Origin: Streptomyces dengpaensis
GTDB lineage: Bacteria; Actinomycetota; Actinomycetes; Streptomycetales; Streptomycetaceae
Length of the DNA stretch: 64,000 bases
Assembly (NCBI RefSeq): GCF_002946835.1
Contig: NZ_CP026653.1
Coordinates: forward strand, 1 to 64,000
Direction: 5' to 3'
Shown: positions 8,566-16,762 of the stretch, piece after piece
How the letters are laid out: each line of letters starts with the position of its first letter
How positions within the stretch are numbered: the stretch's first letter is position 1
Position numbers and translations under genes: made by a program
Notes under the pieces: model-generated
Seen by the model: only the letters and a program-made list of their open reading frames with translations
What the model was told of the DNA's origin: nothing
The model's database searches: none

Positions 8566-9939
8566 GTGACCGCTGACGCCGAGGCCGCCTTACGCCACCC
8601 GCTGGCCTACCTGCTGACCCTGCGCGGCCAGAACGCGGAGGCATACCTGTGCCGGGTCGCCGACCAGCACCAGCGCATGGGATACGGGCAGCTGGCGTAC
8701 CGCAAGGAGAAGGCGTCCCGCTGGATCGCGGGCATCTACGCGCCCAACTACCACACCCAGCTCGCCATGGCCGCACTCGAAAACATCCCGCCCGAGGCGA
8801 TCCACGCCCACGGCTGGCCGGGCTGGCTCCTTCTTGCCCTGCCGGACCACACCCTCTTCACCCTCCCGTGGACGACCACGGGCGCGGTGCATGCACTGGA
8901 GATCACAGGAGGTCCGGTGGACCGCAGGCAATTTCTGATCACGACGTCCGTCACCCTGGGCACCACCGTGGCGCAATGGTCCGCCGCCGCCCCAGCCGGA
9001 GCCGCCCCCACCGCCGGCCGCCACATCGGCGCCGACGTCCCCGACCACTTCGAGCGCCGACTCGACAGCCTGCGCCGCCTCGACGACACCGTGGGCTCCG
9101 GCGACGTCTACGACGCGGCCCGCTCCGAACTCCGGCTGATCACCGCCACCCTCAAAAACGCGTCCTTCGGCGAAGGCGTCGAACGCCGTCTCTTCGGGGT
9201 CGCGGCGGAAGCGTCCCGCAGTGCGGGCTGGACGGCCTACGACAGCGGGAAGGCCGCCGCCGCCGAACGCCACTACTCCACAGCCCTGCGGGCCGCAGCC
9301 AGCGCCGACGATCCCGTGATCGCAGCCAACACCCTCGCGTTCTGGGCCATCCAGCACTACTCGACCGGCGACCCCCGGGGCGCGGTCGACCTCATCGAGG
9401 CCGCCCTGTCCCAGGCACCGAGGATCGGCTCACCCCGCCTGATCTCCATGCTGCACGCCCGCGCCTGCCGCGCCCACGCGCACGCCGGCGACACCCGGTC
9501 CGCCGACCGCTCCGCCAACGCAGCCCTGGACGCCTACCAGCACGCCGGGCCCATCGAGGACGACCTCCCGTGCGTCTACTGGTACAACCTCGGGGAAGCC
9601 CACCAGCTCATCGGCAGCTCCGCCCTGAATCTCGGTCACCCCAAACGGGCTGTCGGCCACTTCCTGGACGCCTCCGACGCGCACACCAGCCAGGAGGCGT
9701 ACAACGGCGACGCCTTCCCGCGCGGCCACGCCATCTACCTCGCCCGCCTCGCCGAAGCCCACCTCGGTCTCGGCGACGTCGACGCCGCCGTGGCCACCGC
9801 CCACGAGGCGGTCGACCGGATGGGCGGCGTCACCTCCGCACGCGGCACCAGCACCCTGGAAGACCTCCGCAAGAAACTCGCCCGCCGCCGCGGCATCCCC
9901 GCCGTCGCCGACTTTTTGGACTACACCGATACCAAATAA
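8566..9939 (+). CDS. XRE-type/TPR transcriptional regulator
   Basis: This 457-aa protein has an N-terminal helix-turn-helix-like segment (RKEKASRWIAGIYAPNY, about residues 46-62) followed by many TPR-like helical pairs, a layout common in Streptomyces regulators of specialised metabolism. An internal RRQFL followed by a hydrophobic stretch resembles a twin-arginine motif. GTG 8566 has a good GGGAGG site; codon 9 (8590-8592) is TTA, so synthesis should need bldA. It is divergent from the hydroxylase operon and is the likely controller of it and of the genes from 10099. Confidence 0.75.
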   Translation: MTADAEAALRHPLAYLLTLRGQNAEAYLCRVADQHQRMGYGQLAYRKEKASRWIAGIYAPNYHTQLAMAALENIPPEAIHAHGWPGWLLLALPDHTLFTLPWTTTGAVHALEITGGPVDRRQFLITTSVTLGTTVAQWSAAAPAGAAPTAGRHIGADVPDHFERRLDSLRRLDDTVGSGDVYDAARSELRLITATLKNASFGEGVERRLFGVAAEASRSAGWTAYDSGKAAAAERHYSTALRAAASADDPVIAANTLAFWAIQHYSTGDPRGAVDLIEAALSQAPRIGSPRLISMLHARACRAHAHAGDTRSADRSANAALDAYQHAGPIEDDLPCVYWYNLGEAHQLIGSSALNLGHPKRAVGHFLDASDAHTSQEAYNGDAFPRGHAIYLARLAEAHLGLGDVDAAVATAHEAVDRMGGVTSARGTSTLEDLRKKLARRRGIPAVADFLDYTDTK

Positions 9940-9974
9940 GCCCCCCACCCCCGACGCCCCGGGCCGTTGGTACA

Positions 9975-9994
9975 GCGCCCGTAAAGCCGGGCGC
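9975..9994 (+). terminator. Hairpin after the XRE/TPR regulator gene
   Basis: Arms GCGCCCG (9975-9981) and CGGGCGC (9988-9994) flank a TAAAGC loop about 35 nt after the regulator's stop. No U-tract follows, as is usual in this GC range. The region to 10098 otherwise holds only the leader of the aminotransferase gene. Confidence 0.45.
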
Positions 9995-10098
9995 GAGCCC
10001 GGGCAACGTCGGTTACCGGCGTTTCATACGGGCGCGGTGGTCGAGCGCGGGCCAGTAGTGTCTGTGACCTCCAGTGGTGACGGACAGGGAGCGCGCGA

Positions 10099-11403
10099 AT
10101 GCAGCCTGATGAACCATCCCGGTGGGGTGCCGATCCATGGCTCGGCCACTACGCGCAGCGGGCGGCGGGGATGGTCGCGTCCGAGGTGCGGGCCCTGTTC
10201 GCGGTGGCGTCGCGCCCTGAGATCGTGTCGCTGGCTGGCGGGATGCCCAACGTGAGTGCCCTGCCCATCGATGCCGTGGCCGCGCTGATGGCCGACCTGG
10301 TGACGGAGCGAGGGCAGGTCGCGCTGCAGTACGGGTCCGCCCAGGGAGATCCGAGTCTGCGAGAGACGATCTGCACGGTGATGGCCGAAGAGGGCATCGA
10401 CGCTCACCCGGATGACGTGGTGGTCACTGTCGGTTCGCAGCAGGCGCTGGACCTGGTCGCGCGCGTGTTCCTCGATCCGGGCGACACGGTGGTCACCGAG
10501 GGCCCGACCTACGTCACCGCCTTGGGGACGTTCGCCGCGTACCAGGCCCGTGCCGTCCACGTGGCCATGGATGAGCGGGGGGTGCTGCCCGAGGCGTTGG
10601 CGGAGACGTTCGCCCGGCTGGAGCGCGCCGGGCGGCCGGCGAAGCTGTTCTACACGGTGCCCACCTTCCAGAACCCGGCCGGTGTCACGCTGGCTGCTGA
10701 GCGGCGTTTACGCGTCCTGGAGGTGTGCCGCCGGGCCAAGGTGCTGGTGCTGGAGGACAACCCCTACGGCCTGCTGCACCTGGAGGGTGAGCCGATGCGG
10801 GCCCTGCGCGCTGATGCCCCCGCGGACGTTGTCTATCTGGGGTCGTTCTCCAAGACTCTGGCGCCGGGGCTGCGGGTGGGCTGGGCGCTGGCGCCGTCCG
10901 CGGTGCGGGACAAGCTGGTGCTGGCTGCCGAGAGCGCGATGCTGTCCCACTCCGCTTTCGCCCAGCTCGCCGTGGACCGGTACCTGCGCACCCAGCCGTG
11001 GCAGGAGCAGCTGAAGGCGTTCCGGGAGATGTACCGGGAGCGGCGTGATGCGATGCTCGATGCCCTGGAGCAGCGCATGCCGGCGGGGGTGTCGTGGACG
11101 CGGCCGGGCGGTGGTTTCTTCGTATGGGTGACGCTGCCTGAGGGGCTGGACTCCAAGGCCATGCTGCCCCGGGCGGTCCAGGCGAGGGTGGCTTACGTGC
11201 CCGGCACTGGCTTCTATGCCGACGGCGCCGGCCGACGGGCCATGCGTCTGTCGTACTGCTATCCGCCGCCGGAGCGCATCCGGGAGGGCGTAGGGACCCT
11301 GGCTGAGGTGATCGGCACCGAGCTGGAGCTGTGGGAGACCTTCGGCACCACCGCGCACCCGCACAGCCAAGGCCCGCAGACCCCGGGCCCGGACCACTCC
11401 TGA
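10099..11403 (+). CDS. PLP-dependent aminotransferase, class I/II (2-aminoadipate/MocR-type)
   Basis: This 434-aa fold-type I aminotransferase has the PLP lysine in SFSKTLAPGLRVGW (K252), an upstream VLEDNPYG with the PLP-nitrogen Asp, and a C-terminal RLSYCYPP substrate-carboxylate Arg region. It resembles LysN/2-aminoadipate and aromatic transaminases rather than full MocR regulators, because no N-terminal GntR domain is present. Codon 204 (10708-10710) is TTA, suggesting bldA dependence. The ligase gene follows 30 nt on and is probably co-transcribed. The amino-acid substrate is unknown. Confidence 0.85.
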   Translation: MQPDEPSRWGADPWLGHYAQRAAGMVASEVRALFAVASRPEIVSLAGGMPNVSALPIDAVAALMADLVTERGQVALQYGSAQGDPSLRETICTVMAEEGIDAHPDDVVVTVGSQQALDLVARVFLDPGDTVVTEGPTYVTALGTFAAYQARAVHVAMDERGVLPEALAETFARLERAGRPAKLFYTVPTFQNPAGVTLAAERRLRVLEVCRRAKVLVLEDNPYGLLHLEGEPMRALRADAPADVVYLGSFSKTLAPGLRVGWALAPSAVRDKLVLAAESAMLSHSAFAQLAVDRYLRTQPWQEQLKAFREMYRERRDAMLDALEQRMPAGVSWTRPGGGFFVWVTLPEGLDSKAMLPRAVQARVAYVPGTGFYADGAGRRAMRLSYCYPPPERIREGVGTLAEVIGTELELWETFGTTAHPHSQGPQTPGPDHS

Positions 11404-11433
11404 CGCCCCGACAGCCAGAGGAACGGAATCAGC

Positions 11434-12390
11434 ATGAGCGACCTGAACGTCATCGTCATCGCCGGGGGTCTGTCACCGGAGCGCGAGGTGTCATTGCGCT
11501 CCGGGGCGAGGGTGGCCGACGCGCTGCGCCGGGCCGGGGTCGAGGTGGAACTCCGCGACGTCGGCAAGGACCTGCTGCCCGCACTGGCACAGGACCCGCC
11601 GGGCGTGGTCTTCCCTGTCCTGCACGGCATCGCCGGGGAGGACGGGACCATAAAGGAGGTCCTGGAGCTGGCCGGGGTGCCCTATGTCGGCGCCCGCCCG
11701 CAGGCGTGCCGTACGGCGTTCGACAAGACCACCGCCAAGGCGATCCTGGAACAGGCCGGGCTGAAGACACCTGAGTCGGTGACGCTGCCGAAGCAGGCGT
11801 TCCACGACCTGGGCGCGGCCGCGCTGACGGCCCAGGTGGTGGAATGGCTGGGTCTTGAGCTGTTCGTCAAGCCGCGTGCGTGCGGCAGCGCGTTCGGCGT
11901 GAGCCGGGTGGAGTTGGCGGAGGACCTGCCGCAGGCCCTGATGGCCTGCTTCGCGTACCACGATGAGGCGCTGATCGAGCGGCGTGTGACGGGCACGGAG
12001 ATCGCCGTGGCAGTGGCCGATCTCGGTGACGGGCCGCGCGCGCTGCCCGTGGTGGAGATCGTCGCGGACGGCCTGTACGACTACACCGCCCGCTACACGC
12101 CCGGCGCGGTCGAGTTCCACTGTCCGGCCCGTCTGTCCGCCGAAGTGGCGCAGGAGGCCGCCCGGGTGGCCGTCGCCGCTCACGAGGCGCTGGGGCTGCT
12201 GGACCTGTCGCGCACGGACGCGATCGTCACCGAGGACGGGGAGGTCTTCGTCCTGGAGACGAACGTCGCCCCCGGGATGACCGAGACCAGCACCTATCCC
12301 ATGGCGCTCGCGGAGGCCGGCCTGGACTTCGGGGGCTTCTGCCGCGATCTCGCAGCCCAGGCAGCCATGCGAAACGGCCTGTCTGCCTGA
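11434..12390 (+). CDS. D-alanine-D-alanine ligase-like ATP-grasp enzyme
   Basis: This 318-aa protein shows the Ddl pattern: GGLSPEREVSLRSG at the N-terminus, then VFPVLHGIAGEDGTIKE, a KPRACGSAFGV ATP-grasp loop and a C-terminal ETNVAPGMTETS metal/substrate segment. Ddl enzymes join two D-amino acids with ATP. Next to an aminotransferase and away from cell-wall genes, it more likely builds a dipeptide-like metabolite or gives resistance to a cell-wall inhibitor. Which of these holds is not decided by the sequence. Confidence 0.8.
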   Translation: MSDLNVIVIAGGLSPEREVSLRSGARVADALRRAGVEVELRDVGKDLLPALAQDPPGVVFPVLHGIAGEDGTIKEVLELAGVPYVGARPQACRTAFDKTTAKAILEQAGLKTPESVTLPKQAFHDLGAAALTAQVVEWLGLELFVKPRACGSAFGVSRVELAEDLPQALMACFAYHDEALIERRVTGTEIAVAVADLGDGPRALPVVEIVADGLYDYTARYTPGAVEFHCPARLSAEVAQEAARVAVAAHEALGLLDLSRTDAIVTEDGEVFVLETNVAPGMTETSTYPMALAEAGLDFGGFCRDLAAQAAMRNGLSA

Positions 12391-12399
12391 CAGACGGCG

Positions 12400-12448
12400 C
12401 ACGACGGCCGCCGCACCCCGCTGTGCCCGGGGTGCGGCGGCCGTCGTG
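12400..12448. terminator. Bidirectional terminator, 21-bp perfect stem
   Basis: Arms at 12400-12420 and 12428-12448 are perfectly complementary with a 7-nt loop. The hairpin lies exactly between the stop codons of the rightward ligase gene and the leftward methyltransferase gene, so it should end transcription from both sides. Confidence 0.85.
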
Positions 12449-12452
12449 TTGG

Positions 12453-13232
12453 CTACTGGCTCTGTCCGGCGAGCCGGTACAGGGAGATGTGGCGGGCGCT
12501 GGTGTCCGTGTCGTACGGGGTGCGGTCCCAGTCCTCCCACCGCTCCCGCAGCAGCAGCCCCGCCTCACCGGCGAGCGCGTCGATCTGCTCGGGCCGCCAG
12601 TAGCGCATCTGGCCGGGCAGCACGCGCACCGGCTCTCCGTCGCGCAGGACGATCTCGGAGTAGTGGAACTCCTGCTCGTCGTCGTGGTTTTCGGCGGCGA
12701 AGACCACCACGGTGTCCACGGTCCGCCGCTTGAGCGCAACCACGCTGCGCCCCTCGGGGAACACTCCCGGATGCGGTCCGTCGGGCAGGCGCTGGCCGGG
12801 CCGCGGGACGAAGGTCTCGATCAGGAGCGTGCCGGTGTCGGTGAGCATGCGGGCCGCGTTGTGCAGGAACGCCCGCTGGGTTGTCTCGGAGGCCAGCAGG
12901 AAGAACGTGTTGAACAGGGCGCATACGAGATCGACGCGCTGGCCGGCCACGTAGTGGGCGGCGTCTGCGGTGATCGGGGTGATGGGCAGGGTGGCGGTCT
13001 TCTTCGCCAGCTGGCGGGTCATCTCCTCGGACGCGTCGACCGCGAGGACCGGAACGTGCTCGGCCAGCGGCAGGGTGACCCGCCCGGTGCCGGAGCCGAT
13101 CTCCACGGCGGGCGTGGCACCTGCCAGCTTGGCCAGTAATCGGATCTGCGCGGGCGGCGGCACGAAGTCGCTGTAGAGGGCGTCGTATTCGTCGGCGGTG
13201 CGGTCGCCGTAGGTGTCGCTGCCGTACGTCAT
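12453..13232 (-). CDS. Class I SAM-dependent methyltransferase
   Basis: This 259-aa protein has motif I VEIGSGTGRVTLPLA with the following acidic LAVDASEEM, and a later LICALFNTF-like motif IV region (DLVCALFNTFFLLAS). These define a Rossmann-fold methyltransferase. The start DTYGDRTADEYDALY is typical of small-molecule methyltransferases of this group. It is convergent with the aminotransferase-ligase pair and may act on the same product or be unrelated. The substrate is unknown. Confidence 0.8.
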   Translation of the reverse strand: MTYGSDTYGDRTADEYDALYSDFVPPPAQIRLLAKLAGATPAVEIGSGTGRVTLPLAEHVPVLAVDASEEMTRQLAKKTATLPITPITADAAHYVAGQRVDLVCALFNTFFLLASETTQRAFLHNAARMLTDTGTLLIETFVPRPGQRLPDGPHPGVFPEGRSVVALKRRTVDTVVVFAAENHDDEQEFHYSEIVLRDGEPVRVLPGQMRYWRPEQIDALAGEAGLLLRERWEDWDRTPYDTDTSARHISLYRLAGQSQ

Positions 13233-13329
13233 GGAGATTCCCTTCGTCGGACGGTTGGGAGATGGCTGTCTTCGGGGCCTGTCAGTACGAGGTCACCCGC
13301 CCACGCTGTGCGGGGCACCGTTGCGCCGG

Positions 13330-13506
13330 TCACCGGGCGCTCTCCTGCGACGTCTCGCTCTGTGCCTGGCGACGGCGGCGCTGGATGGCGTCGATCGCCC
13401 TCACGCTGCCCTCGCCGTCTTCGATGCGGGCCCGGTAGTCCGCCCAGTCGCGGGCGGTCCAGTCGTCCAGCCCGGCCGGGAAGTCGTCGGTGCCGGCGCG
13501 GGTCAC
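13330..13506 (-). CDS. Small hypothetical protein, coupled
   Basis: This 58-aa protein starts at GTG 13506, which overlaps the stop of the preceding small gene as GTGA. It begins TRAGTDDFPAGLDDWTARDW and continues with a charged helix (DYRARIEDGEG) and a basic RRRRQ segment. I recognise no family. Coupling and acidic/basic helix patterning support a real gene. Confidence 0.5.
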   Translation of the reverse strand: MTRAGTDDFPAGLDDWTARDWADYRARIEDGEGSVRAIDAIQRRRRQAQSETSQESAR

Positions 13507-13733
13507 TGGTCGACGTCCACGGCCGCGACGCCGTACATGGACGCGCACGGGGTGCAGGCGTACAGGGCGTCGTCGCGCAGTATCGGCACCGGGAACCTGG
13601 GGTCGGGGGTTCCGCTGCACCAGCAGCACGAGCGGCCTGCGAGCTGCTGTGTGCTCAGCCGCTCGCGGTGGATCGCCGGGGCGTCGACGTAGGCGCCGGC
13701 AACTGGCTTGGGCGGCGTGCTGCGCGTCGTCAT
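13503..13733 (-). CDS. Small Cys-rich (zinc-binding candidate) protein
   Basis: This 76-aa protein has CCWCSGTPDPRFPVP and, further on, YACTPCASMYG. Together they make two Cys pairs spaced like a small zinc ribbon. ATG 13733 gives MTTRSTPPKP; an upstream in-frame ATG at 13781 is less likely. It is coupled by GTGA to the 58-aa gene downstream. The function is unknown; proteins of this size and pattern often sit near XRE/TPR regulators in Streptomyces. Confidence 0.6.
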   Translation of the reverse strand: MTTRSTPPKPVAGAYVDAPAIHRERLSTQQLAGRSCCWCSGTPDPRFPVPILRDDALYACTPCASMYGVAAVDVDQ

Positions 13734-13903
13734 ATCGGGGTGCCTCGCGCTCGCGGTCGGGAAGCTGCTTGTGGCGGCCATCTCCCACGGGGGAACGAGA
13801 GACGGCCGCCGGCGCCTTGGGCGTTCACCGGGGCGCGTGTCCAGTCCAACGCCGGAGCGAGGTCAACGGTGAGGAAAAGTGGGCTGGTTGCTACTCGCGG
13901 TGA

Positions 13904-13989
13904 CCGGAAATTTCTGGGGGTGGGATCCTCGCAACCCGTCCACGCTGCATGATCACGCGGCTACGGTGAGTGCGTGGAAGGAAATTTCC
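13904..13989. promoter_or_regulatory. Repeated GGAAATTTC palindromes in a divergent promoter region
   Basis: CCGGAAATTTCTGG (13904-13917) and GGAAATTTCC (13980-13989) share the near-palindromic core GGAAATTTC. The first lies between the divergent small genes (start 13733) and the XRE/TPR gene; the second overlaps that gene's first codons. This fits an autoregulatory operator pair. It is also one of the few A+T-rich words in the region. Confidence 0.4.
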
Positions 13990-15236
13990 GGTTGCAGGCC
14001 CACATGACCGAACACGCTTTCAAACAGGGCACGTTGGCCGACAGGGTGAACGATGAGCTGAAGGCGGCCGGTCACAAAGGGACCGTCGGTGACCGCACGG
14101 TCCGCAACTGGGTAACCGGAAAAACCCGCTGGCCGCACGAGCGCCAGCGAGACGCCCTCACGGCAGTATTCGGCTGCACACCCGTCTGCCTCGGCTTCTA
14201 TCCCCCCGGCACGCCCGCCCCGCCCTACGAGGACCCCTCAGTCATGCTCCGCCGCCGCTTTTGCACCGCCGCCACATCCGCGCTCGCAGCCACCGCCCTG
14301 CCAGCCGCCGGCACCCGTCCCACCACGGTGGGCACCTCCGATGTGCTCCGCCTGCGGGACGGCCTGGACCGGCTCACCGTGCTCGATCAGAAGCGCGGCG
14401 GACACGCCGCCCTCGAGCGCGCCGCGCTCGCCGGCGCAGCCGAGACTGTCGGCCTCCAGGACCACGCCGCCTCACAGACGATCCGGCAGCGGCTGTTCGG
14501 TGTCGCCGCCGACTACACCACGGCCGCCGCCTGGTCGTGCATCGACGCCCGCCAGCTCGATCGCGCCCGCAGCCACGTGAACGAGGCGCTGAGGCTGGCC
14601 GGGCTGTCGCAGGACCCCGTGGCAATCATGCGAGTGTGGAACTCCACCTCGATCCTTGCGCACCAGCTCGGTCACTACGCCGAAGGTGTCGCAGCGGCAC
14701 AGGCGGCTCAGTCCTGCGCGATCACGCGCCGCGATCCGCTGTTCGGATCCCTCGCGCACGCCCGGGCCGCAATCGGGCACGCCTACCGGGACGACCGGCA
14801 GGCCGCCATCCGCTCGATCGGATACGCCGAAGAGGCCCTGACGCGAACCGAGGCACGCCCCCGCCCGTCCTGGATCGCCTTCTACGGGCCCGCGGAACTG
14901 CACGCCCTGACCGGGATCGTCCGCAGCCGTCTCGGACAGAGCGCGGAAGCGGAAGCAGCCTCGCACCGCGCCCTGTCCGCGCTACCGGCCCCCTACCGGC
15001 GCAACCGCGCCATGACCACCGTGGACCTCGCCATCGCCCAGCTCCACCAGGGCGACGCCGAACAGGCCTGCGCCACGACCGAGGACGCCTTCACCCTGAT
15101 GTCCGGCAGCCCCCTGCCCGGCCGACTGCGCGTCCAGCTGGGCGACTTCTACCGTGATCTCCTCACGCTCGCGCCCTCCACCACCGTGGCGCGCGAGTGG
15201 GCCGACCGTTACCGATCCGAATGGAGCCCCGCGTGA
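13974..15236 (+). CDS. XRE-type/TPR transcriptional regulator
   Basis: This 420-aa protein has an N-terminal HTH-like part (LADRVNDELKAAG, then DRTVRNWVTGK) at about residues 20-45, then TPR-like helices. The internal segment RRRFCTAATSALAATALPAAG parallels the RRQFL segment of the regulator at 8566, so the two share architecture though not close identity. GTG 13974 is the longest plausible start; ATG 14004 is an alternative. The stop overlaps the GNAT gene's start (GTGA), so regulator and acetyltransferase form an operon. Confidence 0.7.
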   Translation: MEGNFRLQAHMTEHAFKQGTLADRVNDELKAAGHKGTVGDRTVRNWVTGKTRWPHERQRDALTAVFGCTPVCLGFYPPGTPAPPYEDPSVMLRRRFCTAATSALAATALPAAGTRPTTVGTSDVLRLRDGLDRLTVLDQKRGGHAALERAALAGAAETVGLQDHAASQTIRQRLFGVAADYTTAAAWSCIDARQLDRARSHVNEALRLAGLSQDPVAIMRVWNSTSILAHQLGHYAEGVAAAQAAQSCAITRRDPLFGSLAHARAAIGHAYRDDRQAAIRSIGYAEEALTRTEARPRPSWIAFYGPAELHALTGIVRSRLGQSAEAEAASHRALSALPAPYRRNRAMTTVDLAIAQLHQGDAEQACATTEDAFTLMSGSPLPGRLRVQLGDFYRDLLTLAPSTTVAREWADRYRSEWSPA

Positions 15237-15766
15237 CCACGGCACCCGCCATCGACCTGCGCCGCTACGGACACAACGACCTGCCCGACATCCGGCAGAC
15301 CCTGCTTGACGTCCATGCCGACGCCTACTTCGAGCGGCGGCACGAAGAGTTCGTACAGCGCTTCCCCTGGTTCGTGGACCACTGGGGAGGCCGTGAAGGA
15401 TTCGCGTGCGTGATCGCCTACGAGGACGGTGAGCCCATCGGGTTCACCTACGGGGCGCCGGGCGAGCCGGGCCGCGAATGGTGGCGCGAGTACCTGGCCG
15501 AAGAGCCGGCCGACCCGTCGACGTTCTCCGTCTCGGAACTGATGCTCAGGCCGAAATGGCGCAAGCAGGGACTCGGCAAACGGCTGCACACCGCGCTGCT
15601 CGCCGACCGGCCAGAAGCCCTGGCCGTGCTCACGGTGGACACCAAGCGGCCCCGGCTCCAGGCGCTGTACGAGGGCTGGGGATACAAGAAGATCGGCGAG
15701 CGCCAGCCGTTCCCGGACTCCCCGCTGTATGCCGTGATGCTGCTCAACCGCACGCACCCGGCCTGA
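15233..15766 (+). CDS. GNAT-family N-acetyltransferase
   Basis: This 177-aa protein has the acetyl-CoA binding motif A as ELMLRPKWRKQGLGKRLH (R/Q-x-x-G-x-G/A type). The C-terminal strand region LYEGWGYKKIGERQP is typical of GNAT motif B. It acetylates an unknown amine. GTG 15233 overlaps the regulator's stop; ATG 15221 is a possible alternative start. The operon ends at the hairpin 15786-15810. Confidence 0.8.
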   Translation: MTTAPAIDLRRYGHNDLPDIRQTLLDVHADAYFERRHEEFVQRFPWFVDHWGGREGFACVIAYEDGEPIGFTYGAPGEPGREWWREYLAEEPADPSTFSVSELMLRPKWRKQGLGKRLHTALLADRPEALAVLTVDTKRPRLQALYEGWGYKKIGERQPFPDSPLYAVMLLNRTHPA

Positions 15767-15785
15767 ACCAACACCACCAGCTTGC

Positions 15786-15810
15786 GGCCCGCTCCCACCC
15801 GGAGCGGGCC
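15786..15810 (+). terminator. Terminator hairpin after the GNAT gene
   Basis: Arms GGCCCGCTC (15786-15794) and GAGCGGGCC (15802-15810) form a perfect 9-bp stem about 20 nt after the stop. The 130 nt that follow, up to the next leftward gene, show nothing else. Confidence 0.7.
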
Positions 15811-15939
15811 GTCGTCGTCTGCGCGCGTGGCCGAACCTGCCCCGGTCTCACGCGCTGCCGAAGCGGGTGAGACCGAGCACGACCGGGGCCTCCCCCGCAG
15901 GTCCGTCTTCGACCCAGAACCGGTGAGCGGACAGCGTGG

Positions 15940-16356
15940 TCAGGCGTCCGGGGCGATGATCTTGTTACCGCTGCTGAGGTGCGGGCGGACCGTGTATTCA
16001 CCGTCCGGCGACGGCCGGTGCGGTCCCCCGTCCTCGGGCTCGCTCACGCCGATGACGGGCCAGAACTTGCCTTCCCCGTCCATGACCCAAGCGGCAATGG
16101 GCGCGGTGTACGGCGCGAAGGGTCCGAACTGATCGGCCTGCACCCTCCACCCGGGCGTGGCCGGCAGGACCGAGACCACCCGGTGGTACGGCACCAGTTC
16201 CTTGAACCCCGGCACCTTCGTGACGGGGACCAGCTTGGGGCTGTCGACCATCGCCACCATCGCTTCGTCCTTCGGCCCCCACTTCTCCACGGGCAGCGAA
16301 TATTCCCGCTCCCCCTCAACGATCTTCGCGCCCCACCCCGTCGGGCTCCACTTCAT
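15940..16356 (-). CDS. Hypothetical protein
   Basis: This 138-aa protein starts MKWSPTGWGAKIV and is rich in beta-prone segments and prolines (VLPATPGWRVQADQFGP). I recognise no family. It is preceded by the hairpin array at 16499-16757, which would lie in its 5' leader or end the upstream transcript. Frame, start region and length are consistent with a real gene. Confidence 0.6.
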   Translation of the reverse strand: MKWSPTGWGAKIVEGEREYSLPVEKWGPKDEAMVAMVDSPKLVPVTKVPGFKELVPYHRVVSVLPATPGWRVQADQFGPFAPYTAPIAAWVMDGEGKFWPVIGVSEPEDGGPHRPSPDGEYTVRPHLSSGNKIIAPDA

Positions 16357-16498
16357 GGCCGGTCCTCCCCTGTGATCGATCTACGGCTGAACGACGCTAC
16401 CCATCCGGCGGCCGCGGTAGTGCGGCTTCGCCGTCAGAGCTCATGCGCTGAGGATGGATCAGGCCAGGTCGGCGGTCTCGGTGGAGCCGTGCCTCGTG

Positions 16499-16757
16499 CG
16501 CGCGCAGCGCGCTCCTTTGCCCCGCAGGGGCGGGCCCAGGCGCGTAGCGCCTTTTGAAGGGCCCGGCGCGTAGCGCCCCGCCCGGAGGGCGGGAAGTACG
16601 GCCTGTGCCCGAAGGGCACTTCAATGGGCCGGTTTCCTTTTCTGGTCGCCCGTGGCCGAAGGCCACTTCAGGGGCGGCCCGGCCCGCAGGGCCGTCCAAT
16701 ACGCGCGTGCTGGGGCTTGGCGGCCAGGAGTCGGCTGCCAAGCCCCGGCACACGCGT
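16499..16757. repeat. Array of short hairpins with GNA triloops
   Basis: Stem-loops occur at 16499-16512, 16519-16531, 16539-16551, 16565-16577, 16577-16593, 16605-16619, 16652-16666 and 16681-16693. Their central triplets are GCA, GCA, GTA, GTA, GGA, GAA, GAA and GCA, so the loops are of GNA type. The array ends in a larger inverted repeat with 21-nt arms at 16701-16721 and 16737-16757 (two mismatches), a plausible terminator for the gene at 16763. GNA-closed hairpins are also how telomeric palindromes of linear Streptomyces replicons fold. The rest of 16357-16762 has no credible gene. Confidence 0.7.
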
Positions 16758-16762
16758 CATGG

